A stretch of DNA of 64,000 bases from Actinoplanes italicus (GCF_003001815.1 NZ_PVMZ01000032.1:31973-95972); one strand, 5' to 3'; counted from the first letter of the stretch, positions 33,994 through 43,229 are shown. The notes: generated from the sequence alone by a model not told the origin. Made by a program: numbers and translations.

Positions 33994-35240
33994 CGACCAC
34001 CTCGGACCGGCGATCCGTGACGCCGAGCCGCGCCGGCGACGCACCGGCGACGCGCCGCAGACCTCTGGCCGGGCGCGGCTGGGACGTCACGGCGATCGTG
34101 GTCTCCTGGTTCGGCGGGCTCCTTCTGGTCGGGGAGGCGGCGGAGATCCGCGATCTCTCCGAGGAGGCGCTGCTCCTGCACTTCGTGGCGGGTTGCCTCC
34201 TGTCGCTGGCCCTCTGGTGGCGGCGCAGCCATCCGATGGCGGTGGCGCTCTTCCTCGCGGTGGTCTCGGTGGTGGCCGACGGCGCGGGTCTCGCCGGGCT
34301 GATCGGGCTCTACACGGTCGTCTCGCTGCGCCGTGGCCGGCCGGTCGTCCTGATAGTCCTGGCGAATCTTGTCGGCGGGTTCGGCTATTCGCTGGCCTAC
34401 CCGGAGATGACCGACCCTCCGGTCGTCAACGTCGTCCTGACCGTCGCCATCCTCGCCGCCACGGTGGCGACGGGTATGGCGACGCGCTCCCGGCGGGAGC
34501 TGATCGAGTCGCTGCGCGAGCGGGCCGCACGGGCCGAGGAGGAGGCCCGGCTGCGAGCCGACCGGCTCCGGGCGCTGGAACGCGAGCGGATCGCCCGCGA
34601 GATGCATGACGCCCTCGCTCACCGGATCTCCATGGTCAGCCTGCACGCCGGGGCTCTGCAGATCCGCCCCGACCTCACGCCCGAGGAGGTCGCCAAGGCC
34701 GCCGCGACCATCCGGGACAGCGCCCACCACGCCCTCGAGGACCTGCGCGAGATCCTGGGCGTCCTGCGTGCCGGCCCCGACGACGCGTTGCGACCACAAC
34801 CGGGCCTGCAGCACCTGGAGGAGCTGGTCGGCCAGGCCCGGCAGGTGGCCGGCATCCAGGTGACGACCGACAACCACCTCGACGGCCGGCCGGTCGGCCC
34901 GTCACTGGGGCGGACGGTCTACCGCCTGGTCCAGGAAGGCCTGACCAACGCCGGCAAACACGCCCCCGGCAGCCCGGTGACCCTGCTGCTGGAACGCACC
35001 GGCGACGGCGAGTTGCACGTGCGCCTCTCCAACCCGCTGTCACCGTCCCCGAGGACCGCGATCAGCCGTCCGGGTGCCGGCGGCGTGGTGCCCGGCGCGG
35101 GCAACGGCCTCATCGGGCTGGCCGAGCGTGTCGAGTTGCTCGACGGGCGGCTGCGGCACGGCGTGCACGGTGACCCCAGGACGGGGCTGACCTTCGATCT
35201 GGAAGCCTGGTTGCCATGGCCGACACCGTCCGGGTCCTGA
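33990..35240 (+). CDS. Sensor histidine kinase (HisKA_3 type)
   Basis: 416 residues with an N-terminal membrane domain (about five helices, residues 32-165), a coiled coil, the motif REMHDALAHRISMVSLHAGA (His206 phospho-acceptor) and an ATPase domain with EGLTNAGKHAPG and GNGLIGLAERVELLDG. There is no extracellular sensor domain. It overlaps the gene before (four bases) and the response regulator after (25 bases), so all three are co-translated. The signal is unknown. Confidence 0.92.
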   Translation: MTTTSDRRSVTPSRAGDAPATRRRPLAGRGWDVTAIVVSWFGGLLLVGEAAEIRDLSEEALLLHFVAGCLLSLALWWRRSHPMAVALFLAVVSVVADGAGLAGLIGLYTVVSLRRGRPVVLIVLANLVGGFGYSLAYPEMTDPPVVNVVLTVAILAATVATGMATRSRRELIESLRERAARAEEEARLRADRLRALERERIAREMHDALAHRISMVSLHAGALQIRPDLTPEEVAKAAATIRDSAHHALEDLREILGVLRAGPDDALRPQPGLQHLEELVGQARQVAGIQVTTDNHLDGRPVGPSLGRTVYRLVQEGLTNAGKHAPGSPVTLLLERTGDGELHVRLSNPLSPSPRTAISRPGAGGVVPGAGNGLIGLAERVELLDGRLRHGVHGDPRTGLTFDLEAWLPWPTPSGS

Positions 35241-36070
35241 TCGCCGACGACGACCCGCTGGTCCGGGTCGGGCTGTCGCTGGTGCTGGGTGCCGCACCGG
35301 AGATCGAGATCGTCGGCGAGGCCGGGGACGGTTCCGAGGCCGTCGCGATGGTCCGTGACCTGCGGCCCGATGTCGTGCTGATGGACGTCCGGATGCCGCG
35401 GATGGACGGCCTCGCCGCGACCGCGGAGCTGCGCCGTGACGGTCCGGAGCCGGCCATCATCGTGCTGACCACCTTCGACACCGACGAGAACCTGCTCGGC
35501 GCGCTGCGACTCGGAGCCAACGGCTTCCTGCTCAAGGACATCGCCCCGACCGAGATCCTGAACGCGGTCCGGCGCGCGGCCGCGGGTGAGTCGATCCTGG
35601 CGCCGGCGGTCGTGCCCCGGCTGATCGAGTACGCGGTCGGCCGATCCGGCGGCGACCCGGCCGGCGGCGACCCGGCCGGCGGCGACCGGGGCGGCGGCGA
35701 CCGGGGCGGCGGCGACCGGGGCGGCGGCGACCGGGGCGGTGACGGTCGCGGCGGCGGCGGCGGCAGTGCGGGCGGTGCGGCCGCCGCGGGTCGGGACCGG
35801 GCGGCCGGCGGTGGGGCTGCGGCAGGGGAACGGGCAGCCGACGCTGCGACTGCCGCGCGACGGGAGCGGGCGGCCTCGATCCTCCGGCGGCTCTCGGCGC
35901 GGGAGCGGGAGGTGGCCGAAGCCGTCGCCACCGGGCGGTCCAACGCGGAGATCAGTGTCGACCTGCACATGAGCGTTCCGACGGTGAAGGCTTACGTGTC
36001 CCGGGTCCTCGACAAGGTCGGCTGCGCCAACCGCGTGCAGATCGCCATCCTGATCCACGAGGCCCGCTGA
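35216..36070 (+). CDS. LuxR-type response regulator with an expanded glycine-rich linker
   Basis: 284 residues. Receiver domain with Asp57 in VVLMDVRMPR and Lys in FLLKD; C-terminal LuxR helix-turn-helix (LSAREREVAEAVATGRSNAE, PTVKAYVSRVLDKVG). Between them, residues about 145-220, lies a very long Gly/Asp/Ala-rich linker whose core is six 15-bp DNA repeats encoding GGDRG/GGDPA. Usual family members have about 220 residues, so the linker adds about 60. Whether it alters dimerisation is unknown. ATG at 35216 inside the kinase gene. Confidence 0.9.
   Translation: MADTVRVLIADDDPLVRVGLSLVLGAAPEIEIVGEAGDGSEAVAMVRDLRPDVVLMDVRMPRMDGLAATAELRRDGPEPAIIVLTTFDTDENLLGALRLGANGFLLKDIAPTEILNAVRRAAAGESILAPAVVPRLIEYAVGRSGGDPAGGDPAGGDRGGGDRGGGDRGGGDRGGDGRGGGGGSAGGAAAAGRDRAAGGGAAAGERAADAATAARRERAASILRRLSAREREVAEAVATGRSNAEISVDLHMSVPTVKAYVSRVLDKVGCANRVQIAILIHEAR
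35648..35737 (+). repeat. In-frame 15-bp tandem repeat in the response regulator linker
   Basis: Six consecutive 15-bp units: two GGCGGCGACCCGGCC, then four GGCGGCGACCGGGGC. They encode pentapeptides GGDPA and GGDRG. Copy-number changes keep the reading frame. Confidence 0.9.
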
Positions 36071-36169
36071 CCACACCTGGGTGAGGCTGCCGTCTCGCGG
36101 CTTCGCTGATCCTGCGGCGTGCAGGGACTCGTTGGTGAAAGCCGCCCGGATCTCGATGGCGTCGGACCC

Positions 36170-36515
36170 GAGGTTTGCCGGCGCCGCCGGGGCCGAGGTT
36201 TGCCGGCCGCCGGGGCCGAGGGTTGTTCGCGGCGTCGGGTTGAGGTCTGTTCGCGGTGCCGTGGCCGAGGGTTGTTCGCGGCGTCGGACCGAGGTCTGTT
36301 CGCGGCGTCGGACCGAGGTCTGTTCGCGACGCGGGACCGAGGTCTGTTCTCGACGCGGGACCGAGGTCTGTTGGCGGCGCCGGGCTGAGACTTGTTGGCG
36401 GCGCCGGGCTGAGACTTGTTGGCGGCGTGGGGGTCGAGACTTGTTGGCGGGGCCGAGGGCTGTCGGTGGCGCCGGGGTCTGTCACTGACGCCGGGACCGA
36501 GGTCTGCCGGCGCGG
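36170..36515. repeat. 24-bp minisatellite in a 728-bp gene-free stretch
   Basis: About 14 units of 24 bp (around GACCGAGGTCTGTTCGCGGC plus four bases) with drifting sequence occupy the middle of the space between the response regulator and metN. Both strands show long open frames only because the unit is a multiple of three and GC-rich. I see no start with a ribosome site and no recognisable domain, so I regard it as non-coding. Confidence 0.75.
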
Positions 36516-36737
36516 GTGTCGCGGTTCTCGGAAACCCCGCCGGATTGAGGCTCGTCTGGGCGGGTGGGCTGTGTCCGTGCTCGTGGGAGGCGACGAACGG
36601 CCCGATCGTGAAGGCGGCGATCGCGGCGACGGTGCGGCCGGGTCCGGGTGGTGGGCGGTGAAAGCGACAAAAGTCGTGAGGGTCGTTACACGGGGTGGCT
36701 TGCGGGCGTTGTGCGGGCTAGCGTTGGGCCGGTCGCG

Positions 36738-36762
36738 AATGCCCACTAAGTGAGTAGGCATT
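36738..36762. promoter_or_regulatory. Palindrome upstream of metN
   Basis: AATGCCCACT and AGTAGGCATT flank a five-base centre (nine of ten positions pair), 37 bp before the metN start. It could be an operator for a methionine regulator or a hairpin in the leader. It does not fit a SAM riboswitch core I can recognise. Confidence 0.5.
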
Positions 36763-36798
36763 GCGACGCTCGTCACAACTGCTGACCAGGGTGTTTAC

Positions 36799-38052
36799 GT
36801 GATTGAAATAAGCGGTCTTCGTAAGACGTACCGCTCCCGGAAAGGGTCCGTCGTGGCCGTTGACGGGGTGGACCTCAGCGTCGGTGAGGGCGAGGTCTTC
36901 GGGGTCCTCGGGCGCAGCGGTGCCGGCAAGAGCACGCTGCTGCGGTGCGTCAACATGCTGGAGCGGCCCGACGCCGGTGCTGTCACCGTCGGCGGGCTCG
37001 AGCTGACCCGGCTGGGGCGGCGGGAGCTGCGGGTGGCGCGGCAGGGGATCGGGATGATCCACCAGCACTTCGCGCTGCTGTCGTCGCGCACCGTCGCGGG
37101 GAACGTCGCGTTCGCGCTGGAGGTCACCGGGGCGCCCCGGGCGGGTCGCAAGGCTCGGGTGGCCGAGTTGCTGGAACTGGTGGGGCTCGCGGATCGCGCT
37201 GACGCGTACCCGGCTCAGTTGTCCGGGGGCCAGAAACAGCGGGTGGGGATCGCCCGGGCGCTCGCCGCGCGGCCGAAGGTCCTGCTGTCCGACGAGGCGA
37301 CCTCCGCGCTCGACCCGGAGACCACCGAGTCGATTCTGCGGCTGCTGCTCGACCTGAACAGGCGGCTCGGCCTCACGATCCTGCTGATCACCCACGAGAT
37401 GAACGTGGTCAAGCGGATCTGCACATCGGCCGCGATCATGCGCGACGGCCGGTTCGTCGAGTCGGGCCGGATCACCGAACTGCTCCGGCGGCCGGGTTCC
37501 GAGCTGGCCCGCGACCTGTTCCCACTGGACACGGCCGCACCGCTCGACGCGGCGGGAGTGCCGCTTGAGGCCGCGATGCAAGGCGGCGCGCGAGTGGAAG
37601 CGGGGGCGCCGGCGGTCGCGGGTGCCGAAGCGGGCGCGGGACTGCAGGCGGGAGCCGGAGCGGGCGCGGGACTGCAGGCGGGAGCCGAAGCGGGCGTGGG
37701 CGTGCAAGCGGGAGCCGAAGCGGGCGTGGGCGTGCAGGCGGGAGCCGAAGCGGGCGCGGGAGTGCTGACCAGCGTGGGAGCGCCGACGAGCCTTGACACG
37801 GCCGGAGCAAGGCTGCCGGGCGGCGGTGAGGCGACGACGATCGTCGACATCACGGTCAGTGGGCCCGAGGCGGATGAGCCGATCATCGCCGACCTCGCTC
37901 GGCGGTTCGCGGTGGACGTACGCATCCTCGGTGGGTCTGTGGAGACGCTCGCCGCGACGCGCGCCGGTCGCTGGAGGATCGCCCTGCCGGGCACGCCGGA
38001 GGCGAATCGGGAGGCGGTCGAGTATCTGCGTGAACGGGGTGTGACGTCGTGA
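36799..38052 (+). CDS. metN: Methionine ABC transporter ATPase
   Basis: 417-residue MetN: Walker A LGRSGAGKST, Q-loop GMIHQHFALL, signature LSGGQKQRVGIARALAARP, Walker B VLLSDEATSALDP and switch LITHEMNVV, followed by a C-terminal NIL-type regulatory domain (VDITVSGPEADEPIIADLAR), which in MetN binds methionine and inhibits transport. Between ATPase and NIL domain lies an Ala/Gly-rich linker of about 65 residues built from five 30-bp repeats, so the protein is longer than the usual ~345 residues. GTG start at 36799 without a strong ribosome site. First gene of metNIQ. Confidence 0.92.
   Translation: MIEISGLRKTYRSRKGSVVAVDGVDLSVGEGEVFGVLGRSGAGKSTLLRCVNMLERPDAGAVTVGGLELTRLGRRELRVARQGIGMIHQHFALLSSRTVAGNVAFALEVTGAPRAGRKARVAELLELVGLADRADAYPAQLSGGQKQRVGIARALAARPKVLLSDEATSALDPETTESILRLLLDLNRRLGLTILLITHEMNVVKRICTSAAIMRDGRFVESGRITELLRRPGSELARDLFPLDTAAPLDAAGVPLEAAMQGGARVEAGAPAVAGAEAGAGLQAGAGAGAGLQAGAEAGVGVQAGAEAGVGVQAGAEAGAGVLTSVGAPTSLDTAGARLPGGGEATTIVDITVSGPEADEPIIADLARRFAVDVRILGGSVETLAATRAGRWRIALPGTPEANREAVEYLRERGVTS
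37621..37765 (+). repeat. In-frame 30-bp tandem repeat in the MetN linker
   Basis: Five 30-bp units (GGAGCCGAAGCGGGCGYGGG plus ten bases) encode ten-residue units such as GAEAGVGVQA, located between the ATPase and NIL domains. In phase with the gene. Confidence 0.9.
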
Positions 38053-38705
38053 CCTGGTCCGAAGTGTTCGAGCTGCTCACGCCCGGCGTGCAGGAGACGG
38101 CCTGGATGGTCGGGATCGCGGCGCTGCTCACCGCGGTCGGCGGCCTGCTGATCGGGGTGCTGCTGGTGCTGACCGACCGGGGCGGCCTGCTGCCGGCTCC
38201 GCCGGTCAACGCGGTCCTCGGCCTGATCGTGAACGTGGGCCGCTCGCTGCCGTTCATCATCCTGCTGGTCGCCGTCATCCCGTTCACCCGCCTGGTCGTC
38301 GGCACGACCATCGGCACCGATGCGGCGATCGTGCCGCTGACCATCGGCGCCATCCCGTTCTTCGCCCGGATCGTCGAGTCGGCGCTGCGCGAGGTGCCAC
38401 CGGACGTGGTCGCCGCCGCCACCGCGATGGGCGCCACCCGCCGGCAGATCGTCGGCAAGGTGTTGCTCCGGGAGGCGCTGCCCGGCCTGGTCGCGGGCCT
38501 GACGATCACCGTGATCGCGCTGGTCGGCTACTCGGCGATGGCCGGTGTGGTCGGCGGCGGTGGCCTCGGCGACCTGGCGATCCGGTACGGCTACCAGCGC
38601 TTCGAGACCGAGGTCATGATCGCCACGGTCGTCGCGCTCGTCGTTTTCGTCCAGCTCGTTCAGATGGTCGGTGACCTGCTCGTCCGCAGGCTGTCACACC
38701 GCTGA
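38049..38705 (+). CDS. metI: Methionine ABC transporter permease
   Basis: 218 residues with five membrane helices and the coupling-loop region EVPPDVVAAATAMGATRRQI, the MetI form of the BPD_transp_1 motif. It starts with GTG overlapping the metN stop (GTGA). It forms the channel for D- and L-methionine import with MetN and the lipoprotein MetQ. Confidence 0.93.
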   Translation: MTWSEVFELLTPGVQETAWMVGIAALLTAVGGLLIGVLLVLTDRGGLLPAPPVNAVLGLIVNVGRSLPFIILLVAVIPFTRLVVGTTIGTDAAIVPLTIGAIPFFARIVESALREVPPDVVAAATAMGATRRQIVGKVLLREALPGLVAGLTITVIALVGYSAMAGVVGGGGLGDLAIRYGYQRFETEVMIATVVALVVFVQLVQMVGDLLVRRLSHR

Positions 38706-38720
38706 GCCCGGGGCGGCTCG

Positions 38721-38750
38721 TGGGCTGCCCGTCGCGTTTCGGGCGGCCCA
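38721..38750 (+). promoter_or_regulatory. Hairpin between metI and metQ
   Basis: TGGGCTGCCCG and CGGGCGGCCCA form an 11-bp stem (one G-U pair) with an eight-base loop, 15 bp after metI. It may protect or partly terminate the transcript so that metQ can be made at a different level. Confidence 0.5.
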
Positions 38751-38805
38751 TGGGGTCGCTCGTCCCAAATCCTGCAATACCCATAGAAATGAAAGGTCCC
38801 ATTAG

Positions 38806-39627
38806 ATGCGCCGCCGCTCCTTCGCCGCCGTTCTGGCCGCCGCCACCCTCACCCTGGGCCTGGCCGCCTGCGGCTCGTCCGATGACAGCGAGGCGAAGCC
38901 GACCGACACCCTCAAGGTCGGCGTCAGCCCGGTCCCGCACGGCGAGATCCTGAAGTACGTGCAGGACAATCTCGCCGCCGCCGAGGGCCTGAAGCTCGAG
39001 ATCGTCGAGTTCAACGACTACATCCAGCCGAACGTGGCCCTCAGTGAGAAGCAGCTCGGCGCCAACTACTTCCAGCACATCCCGTACCTGGAGGAGGAGG
39101 TCGCCGCCAAGGGCTACAAGTTCACCGCCCTCAAGCCGGTGCACATCGAGCCGCTCGGCGTCTACTCCAAGACGGTCAAGGCGATCGCCGACGTTCCGGC
39201 CGGTGGCGTCGTCGGCATCCCGAACGACCCGTCGAACTCGGGCCGTGCGCTGAACCTGCTCGCCAAGAACGGCCTGCTCACGCTCAAGGACGGCGTCGGC
39301 GTCAAGGCGACCGAGAAGGACATCGTCGCGAACCCGAAGAACCTGCAGTTCAAGGCGCTCGAGGCGGCCCAGCTGCCGCGGAGCCTGGAGGACACGGCGA
39401 TCTCGGTGATCAACGGCAACTACGCGATCGAGACCGGTCTCAAGCCGGCCACCGACTCGCTGGCGCTGGAGACGGGTGACGACAACCCGTACGCCAACCT
39501 GGTCGTGGTCCGCACCGGCGAGGAGGCCGACGAGCGCGTCGTGAAGCTGGAGAAGCTGCTGCACTCGCCCGAGGTGAAGAAGTTCATCGAGGAGAAGTAC
39601 CAGGGTTCGGTCCTGGCCGCGTTCTGA
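38806..39627 (+). CDS. metQ: Methionine-binding lipoprotein
   Basis: 273 residues of the NlpA/MetQ family: lipobox LAAC (Cys22), DTLKVGVSPVPHGEILKYVQ, EFNDYIQPNVALSEKQLGAN, PNDPSNSGRALNLLAKNGLL and an INGNYAIETGL segment, all typical of methionine-binding proteins. ATG at 38806 with AAAGG upstream. Third gene of metNIQ, 100 bp after metI, and followed by a perfect terminator palindrome. Confidence 0.93.
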   Translation: MRRRSFAAVLAAATLTLGLAACGSSDDSEAKPTDTLKVGVSPVPHGEILKYVQDNLAAAEGLKLEIVEFNDYIQPNVALSEKQLGANYFQHIPYLEEEVAAKGYKFTALKPVHIEPLGVYSKTVKAIADVPAGGVVGIPNDPSNSGRALNLLAKNGLLTLKDGVGVKATEKDIVANPKNLQFKALEAAQLPRSLEDTAISVINGNYAIETGLKPATDSLALETGDDNPYANLVVVRTGEEADERVVKLEKLLHSPEVKKFIEEKYQGSVLAAF

Positions 39628-39631
39628 CGTG

Positions 39632-39663
39632 CATGAGGGGGAGCCGCGCGGCTCCCCCTCATG
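39632..39663. terminator. Perfect 32-bp palindrome, bidirectional terminator
   Basis: CATGAGGGGGAGCCGC followed directly by its exact complement, four bases after the metQ stop and nine before the stop of the convergent LPMO gene. It can serve both transcripts. Confidence 0.88.
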
Positions 39664-39672
39664 TGACAGAAA

Positions 39673-40368
39673 TCAGCAGGCGCCCTGGTCGGCCCAGACG
39701 TCGGCGACACCGGGCGTCTCGCCCTGCGTCCACCACTTGGCCCGCCAGGTGCGGTTGTTGTGCGACGCCAGATTGCCGCCGACGTAGACCGCGCTGCTGC
39801 TCCACGCCGCCGCCGAGCAGGGGCCGGGCGGGGGAGTGGTGGGGCCGCCGCCACCACCGGTGCCACCGATGTTGACGTCGATGCACGAGTAGAACGCGTT
39901 GGTCGTGTCGGCGACCGTCCAGACGGCGAGGACCTTCTGCCGGCCGGAGAACCCGCTGAGGTTGACGGTGTGCGAGAGCGTCGCCGGCGGTTGCTGGCTG
40001 TTGCCGGCGAAGTAGCCGACCCGCGTGCCGCCGATGAAGTACTCCCAGCTCGCGGTCGCGTGCCTGGCCGTGTTGATCCAGGTGAACGTCTGCGAGGTGC
40101 CGACGTTGGTGGCCGGCCAGCCCCGGCTGTCGTCGTTGAGCTCGGCGAACTGTCCGTTGTTGCCGTGACAGTTCCGCAGGCCCTTGGGGCCCTCCACGCT
40201 CTGCGGCTCGTACTTGATCTGCCCGCAGGCCATCTTGCCCTGCGCGCAGAGCGCCTGCCGGCTGGGCGGCGAGGAGACGTAGCCGTGCGCTGACGCCGGC
40301 GACGTGATGAACAGTGATCCGGCGGCCCCCATCAGGGCGACCGCGAGCAAAGCGAACAGTCTGCGCAT
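39673..40368 (-). CDS. AA10 lytic polysaccharide monooxygenase with CBM5/12
   Basis: 231 residues. The signal peptide ends PASA, exposing His28 as the mature N-terminus (HGYVSSPPSRQALC), the first copper ligand of the histidine brace; the second is His103 in NTARHATASWEYFIGG. Copper-dependent oxidative cleavage of chitin or cellulose is the expected activity. A Gly/Pro/Thr linker (about 169-183) leads to a small carbohydrate-binding module of the CBM5/12 type (residues 184-231: AAWSSSAVYVGG, WRAKWWTQGE), which favours chitin. ATG at 40368 with GGGGAG upstream; the open frame before it is not supported. Confidence 0.92.
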   Translation of the reverse strand: MRRLFALLAVALMGAAGSLFITSPASAHGYVSSPPSRQALCAQGKMACGQIKYEPQSVEGPKGLRNCHGNNGQFAELNDDSRGWPATNVGTSQTFTWINTARHATASWEYFIGGTRVGYFAGNSQQPPATLSHTVNLSGFSGRQKVLAVWTVADTTNAFYSCIDVNIGGTGGGGGPTTPPPGPCSAAAWSSSAVYVGGNLASHNNRTWRAKWWTQGETPGVADVWADQGAC

Positions 40369-40506
40369 GCCACTCCCCAAAACGATGAACATCGATTGAC
40401 GGATATGACGAGAGTATAAATAAACTTTCCTAAATGAAAGCGGTCTCGCATACCTTCCGCAAATGAGGGCGAGACGCGGGCCCGCGGCCGGGTGCATCAT
40501 CGGTGC

Positions 40507-40692
40507 ATGACCGAGGAAGAGCAGCTCGCCGAGGCCACCGTCGCCCGCGCTCGCGCCGCGCGTTTCGGCACCATGCCGCCCCGTATCCGCCCCGACGACT
40601 ATGTCGAGTCGGTCGACACCCGGCACGCCGACCGCGACATCTCCGCCTCGCTGGAGCTCGAGACGGAGCGCATGCTGCGCAACGCCGGGTAA
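40507..40692 (+). CDS. Small conserved-looking protein of unknown function
   Basis: 61 residues starting MTEEEQLAEATVARARAARF and ending ELETERMLRNAG, highly charged and probably helical, with no signal peptide. Third codon positions are almost all G or C, as in true genes of this genome. A Met five codons upstream is possible. I do not recognise a family. Confidence 0.6.
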   Translation: MTEEEQLAEATVARARAARFGTMPPRIRPDDYVESVDTRHADRDISASLELETERMLRNAG

Positions 40693-40752
40693 CGCTTCCA
40701 ATCACCCCTGGCGGAGGGTGTCCGGGCGCCGCCGCGGGTTCACAGTGACGGG

Positions 40753-41412
40753 ATGGACGACACCTACCCGTACCGCCCGGCGGGTCTGGCCGCCCGCGAC
40801 CGTGGCCACGCCCTGTTCGCGCAGACGATGGGCTACGTCGCGGCGACCACCGGACTGTTCGCGCTCGGCGCGTACCTCGGGCGCAACCTGCCCGCCGGCA
40901 TCGCCTTCATGGCCTATCTCGGATCCTTCGCGGCCCTGATCGCCATGAACTTCTCCGTCCGCCGCTCGCAGGGGGCGACGATCGGGCTGCTCGCCGCGTT
41001 CGGGCTGCTGATCGGCGTGGCCGTCGCTCCGACGCTGGTCTACTACGCGAGCACCGACCCACAGGCGTTGTGGCAGGCCGGCGCGGCGACCGCGCTCTTC
41101 GTGGCGGCGTTCGGCGCGGCCGGCTGGGCGACGCGGCGCGATCTGAGTGCGCTGGCCCGGATCTGCTTCTGGGCGCTGGTGGCCCTGCTGGTCTTCGGCA
41201 TCGTGCTGATCTTCGTGAACATCCCGTACGGCTCGCTGATCTATTCGATCCTCGGCCTGGTGATCTTCGCGGGCCTGATCATGTTCGACTTCCAGCGGCT
41301 GCGGCGCACCCGCGACATCGAGGCCGCGCCACTGCTGGCCGCGTCCATCTTCCTCGACATCCTCAACGTCTTCCTGTTCTTCCTCCGGATCTTCCGCGCC
41401 GGCAACCGCTGA
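40753..41412 (+). CDS. Bax-inhibitor-1-like membrane protein
   Basis: 219 residues with about seven membrane helices. The segments LFAQTMGYVAATTGLFALGA at the N-terminus, LLIGVAVAPTLVYYAS and NIPYGSLIYSILGLVIFAGL, and the C-terminal LAASIFLDILNVFLFFLRIF, match the bacterial BI-1/YccA group, some of which act as pH-dependent calcium leak channels or regulate membrane proteases. ATG at 40753. Convergent with ald, sharing a terminator. Confidence 0.85.
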   Translation: MDDTYPYRPAGLAARDRGHALFAQTMGYVAATTGLFALGAYLGRNLPAGIAFMAYLGSFAALIAMNFSVRRSQGATIGLLAAFGLLIGVAVAPTLVYYASTDPQALWQAGAATALFVAAFGAAGWATRRDLSALARICFWALVALLVFGIVLIFVNIPYGSLIYSILGLVIFAGLIMFDFQRLRRTRDIEAAPLLAASIFLDILNVFLFFLRIFRAGNR

Positions 41413-41461
41413 ACGCGACCGCTGAACGCGCGGTCGGGCAGGAAAGGGCGGGCAGGAAAGG

Positions 41462-41502
41462 GCGCGCCCTCCGTCTTCACTGGCGGGTGACGGAGGGCGC
41501 GC
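41462..41502. terminator. Bidirectional terminator between the BI-1-like gene and ald
   Basis: GCGCGCCCTCCGTC and its exact complement form a 14-bp stem with a 13-base loop between two convergent stop codons. Confidence 0.8.
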
Positions 41503-41513
41503 GAGGGGCCGGA

Positions 41514-42629
41514 TCAGGCCAGGACTGAGCTGATCGTCTCGGTGGGGAGGCCGAGCGCAGATCCGACCAGGTCGTTGGTGAGGACACCGGCGTGCACGTT
41601 GAGGCCAAGGGCCAGAGCCGGGTCGGTACGCAGAGCCTCGCGCCAGCCGAGGTCGGCGAGGCGGAGGACGTACGGCAGGGTGGCGTTGGTCAGTGCGTAG
41701 GTCGAGGTGTTCGGCACCGCGCCCGGCATGTTGGCCACGCAGTAGAAGACCGACTCGTGCACCCGGTAGACCGGATCCTGGTGGGTGGTCGGCCGCGAGT
41801 CCTCGAAGCAGCCGCCCTGGTCGATGGCGATGTCGACGAGCACCGAGCCGGGCTTCATCCGCTTCACGAGCTCGTTGCTGACCAGGGTCGGCGCCTTCGC
41901 GCCGGGCACCAGCACCGCGCCGATCACCATGTCGGCCTCGATGACCGACTGCTCGATCGTGTACGAGTTCGACACCAGCGTCTTGACGCGCCCGCCGAAC
42001 TGGGCGTCGATCTGCCGCAGCCGCGGGAGGCTCAGGTCGAGGATCGTGACGTCGGCGCCGAGACCGAGCGCGATGGTGGCCGCGTTCACGCCGGACACGC
42101 CGCCGCCGATGACGGTCACGCGGGCAGGAGCGACGCCGGGGACACCGCCCGGCAGCACGCCGCGGCCGCCGCTGTTGCGCATCAGGCTGTACGCGCCGAC
42201 CTGCGGGGCGAGCCGGCCGGCCACCTCCGACATCGGGGCGAGCAACGGCAGCGAACCGTCGGCGAGCTGCACCGTCTCGTACGCGATCGCGGTCGTACCG
42301 CTGTTGAGCAGTGCCTTGGTCCCCTCGGCGTCGGCCGCGAGGTGCAGATAGGTGAAGAGCACCTGGCCTTCGCGCAGCCGGTGGTACTCGGAGGCGATCG
42401 GCTCCTTCACCTTGAGGATCATGTCGGCCGCGCCCCACACGGCGTCGGCGTCGGGCAGGATCGTCGCACCGGCGGCCACGTAGTCGTCATCGGTGATCGC
42501 CGAGCCCGCACCGGCGCCGGCCTGCACGGACACCTGGTGCCCGTGGCGGACCGCCTCCACCACGCCGGCCGGGGTGATCGCCACCCGGTACTCGTGGTTC
42601 TTGACCTCTGCCGGCACGCCGATGTGCAT
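41514..42629 (-). CDS. ald: Alanine dehydrogenase
   Basis: 371 residues, the usual length. MHIGVPAEVKNHEYRVAITP with the catalytic-region Arg/Lys, ILKVKEPIASEYHRLREGQV, VLFTYLHLAAD, the NAD-binding GGGVSGVNAA and the C-terminal ANMPGAVPNTSTYALTNATL are all characteristic. It interconverts L-alanine with pyruvate plus ammonium using NAD(H), in the cytoplasm. The ATG at 42629 is preceded by GGAGGGAAG; a longer frame is open but unsupported. Divergent from an Lrp-type regulator, as in mycobacteria where AldR controls ald. Confidence 0.95.
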   Translation of the reverse strand: MHIGVPAEVKNHEYRVAITPAGVVEAVRHGHQVSVQAGAGAGSAITDDDYVAAGATILPDADAVWGAADMILKVKEPIASEYHRLREGQVLFTYLHLAADAEGTKALLNSGTTAIAYETVQLADGSLPLLAPMSEVAGRLAPQVGAYSLMRNSGGRGVLPGGVPGVAPARVTVIGGGVSGVNAATIALGLGADVTILDLSLPRLRQIDAQFGGRVKTLVSNSYTIEQSVIEADMVIGAVLVPGAKAPTLVSNELVKRMKPGSVLVDIAIDQGGCFEDSRPTTHQDPVYRVHESVFYCVANMPGAVPNTSTYALTNATLPYVLRLADLGWREALRTDPALALGLNVHAGVLTNDLVGSALGLPTETISSVLA

Positions 42630-42711
42630 GGGACTTCCCTCCGCCATGATGTTGCTCTTGGCGATAGAGTGGAACGATGTGCAGCATACGGGCAAGTCGA
42701 GCGAAGAAGAT

Positions 42712-42737
42712 TCTGTCTGTAACGCTACCAGGGCAGA
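42712..42737. promoter_or_regulatory. Possible Lrp-type site between ald and its regulator
   Basis: TCTGTCTG and CAGGGCAGA form an imperfect inverted repeat in the divergent region, 23 bp before the regulator start. It is weak on its own; position is the main argument. Confidence 0.35.
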
Positions 42738-42759
42738 TAGTTCAATCCGGCGGTCGTGA

Positions 42760-43229
<470 letters not shown>

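Noticed and set aside
35952..36776. A Pro/Thr/Ser-rich 274-codon frame on the minus strand over the 24-bp repeats
   Set aside because: Its regular TDLGPASR-type content comes only from the period-3 repeat. It runs into the response-regulator gene and has no ribosome site or recognisable domain.
36690..36798. SAM riboswitch before metN
   Set aside because: The leader is short and lacks the conserved core of the SAM riboswitch classes I know. Only a simple palindrome is visible, and a covariance search would be needed to exclude it.
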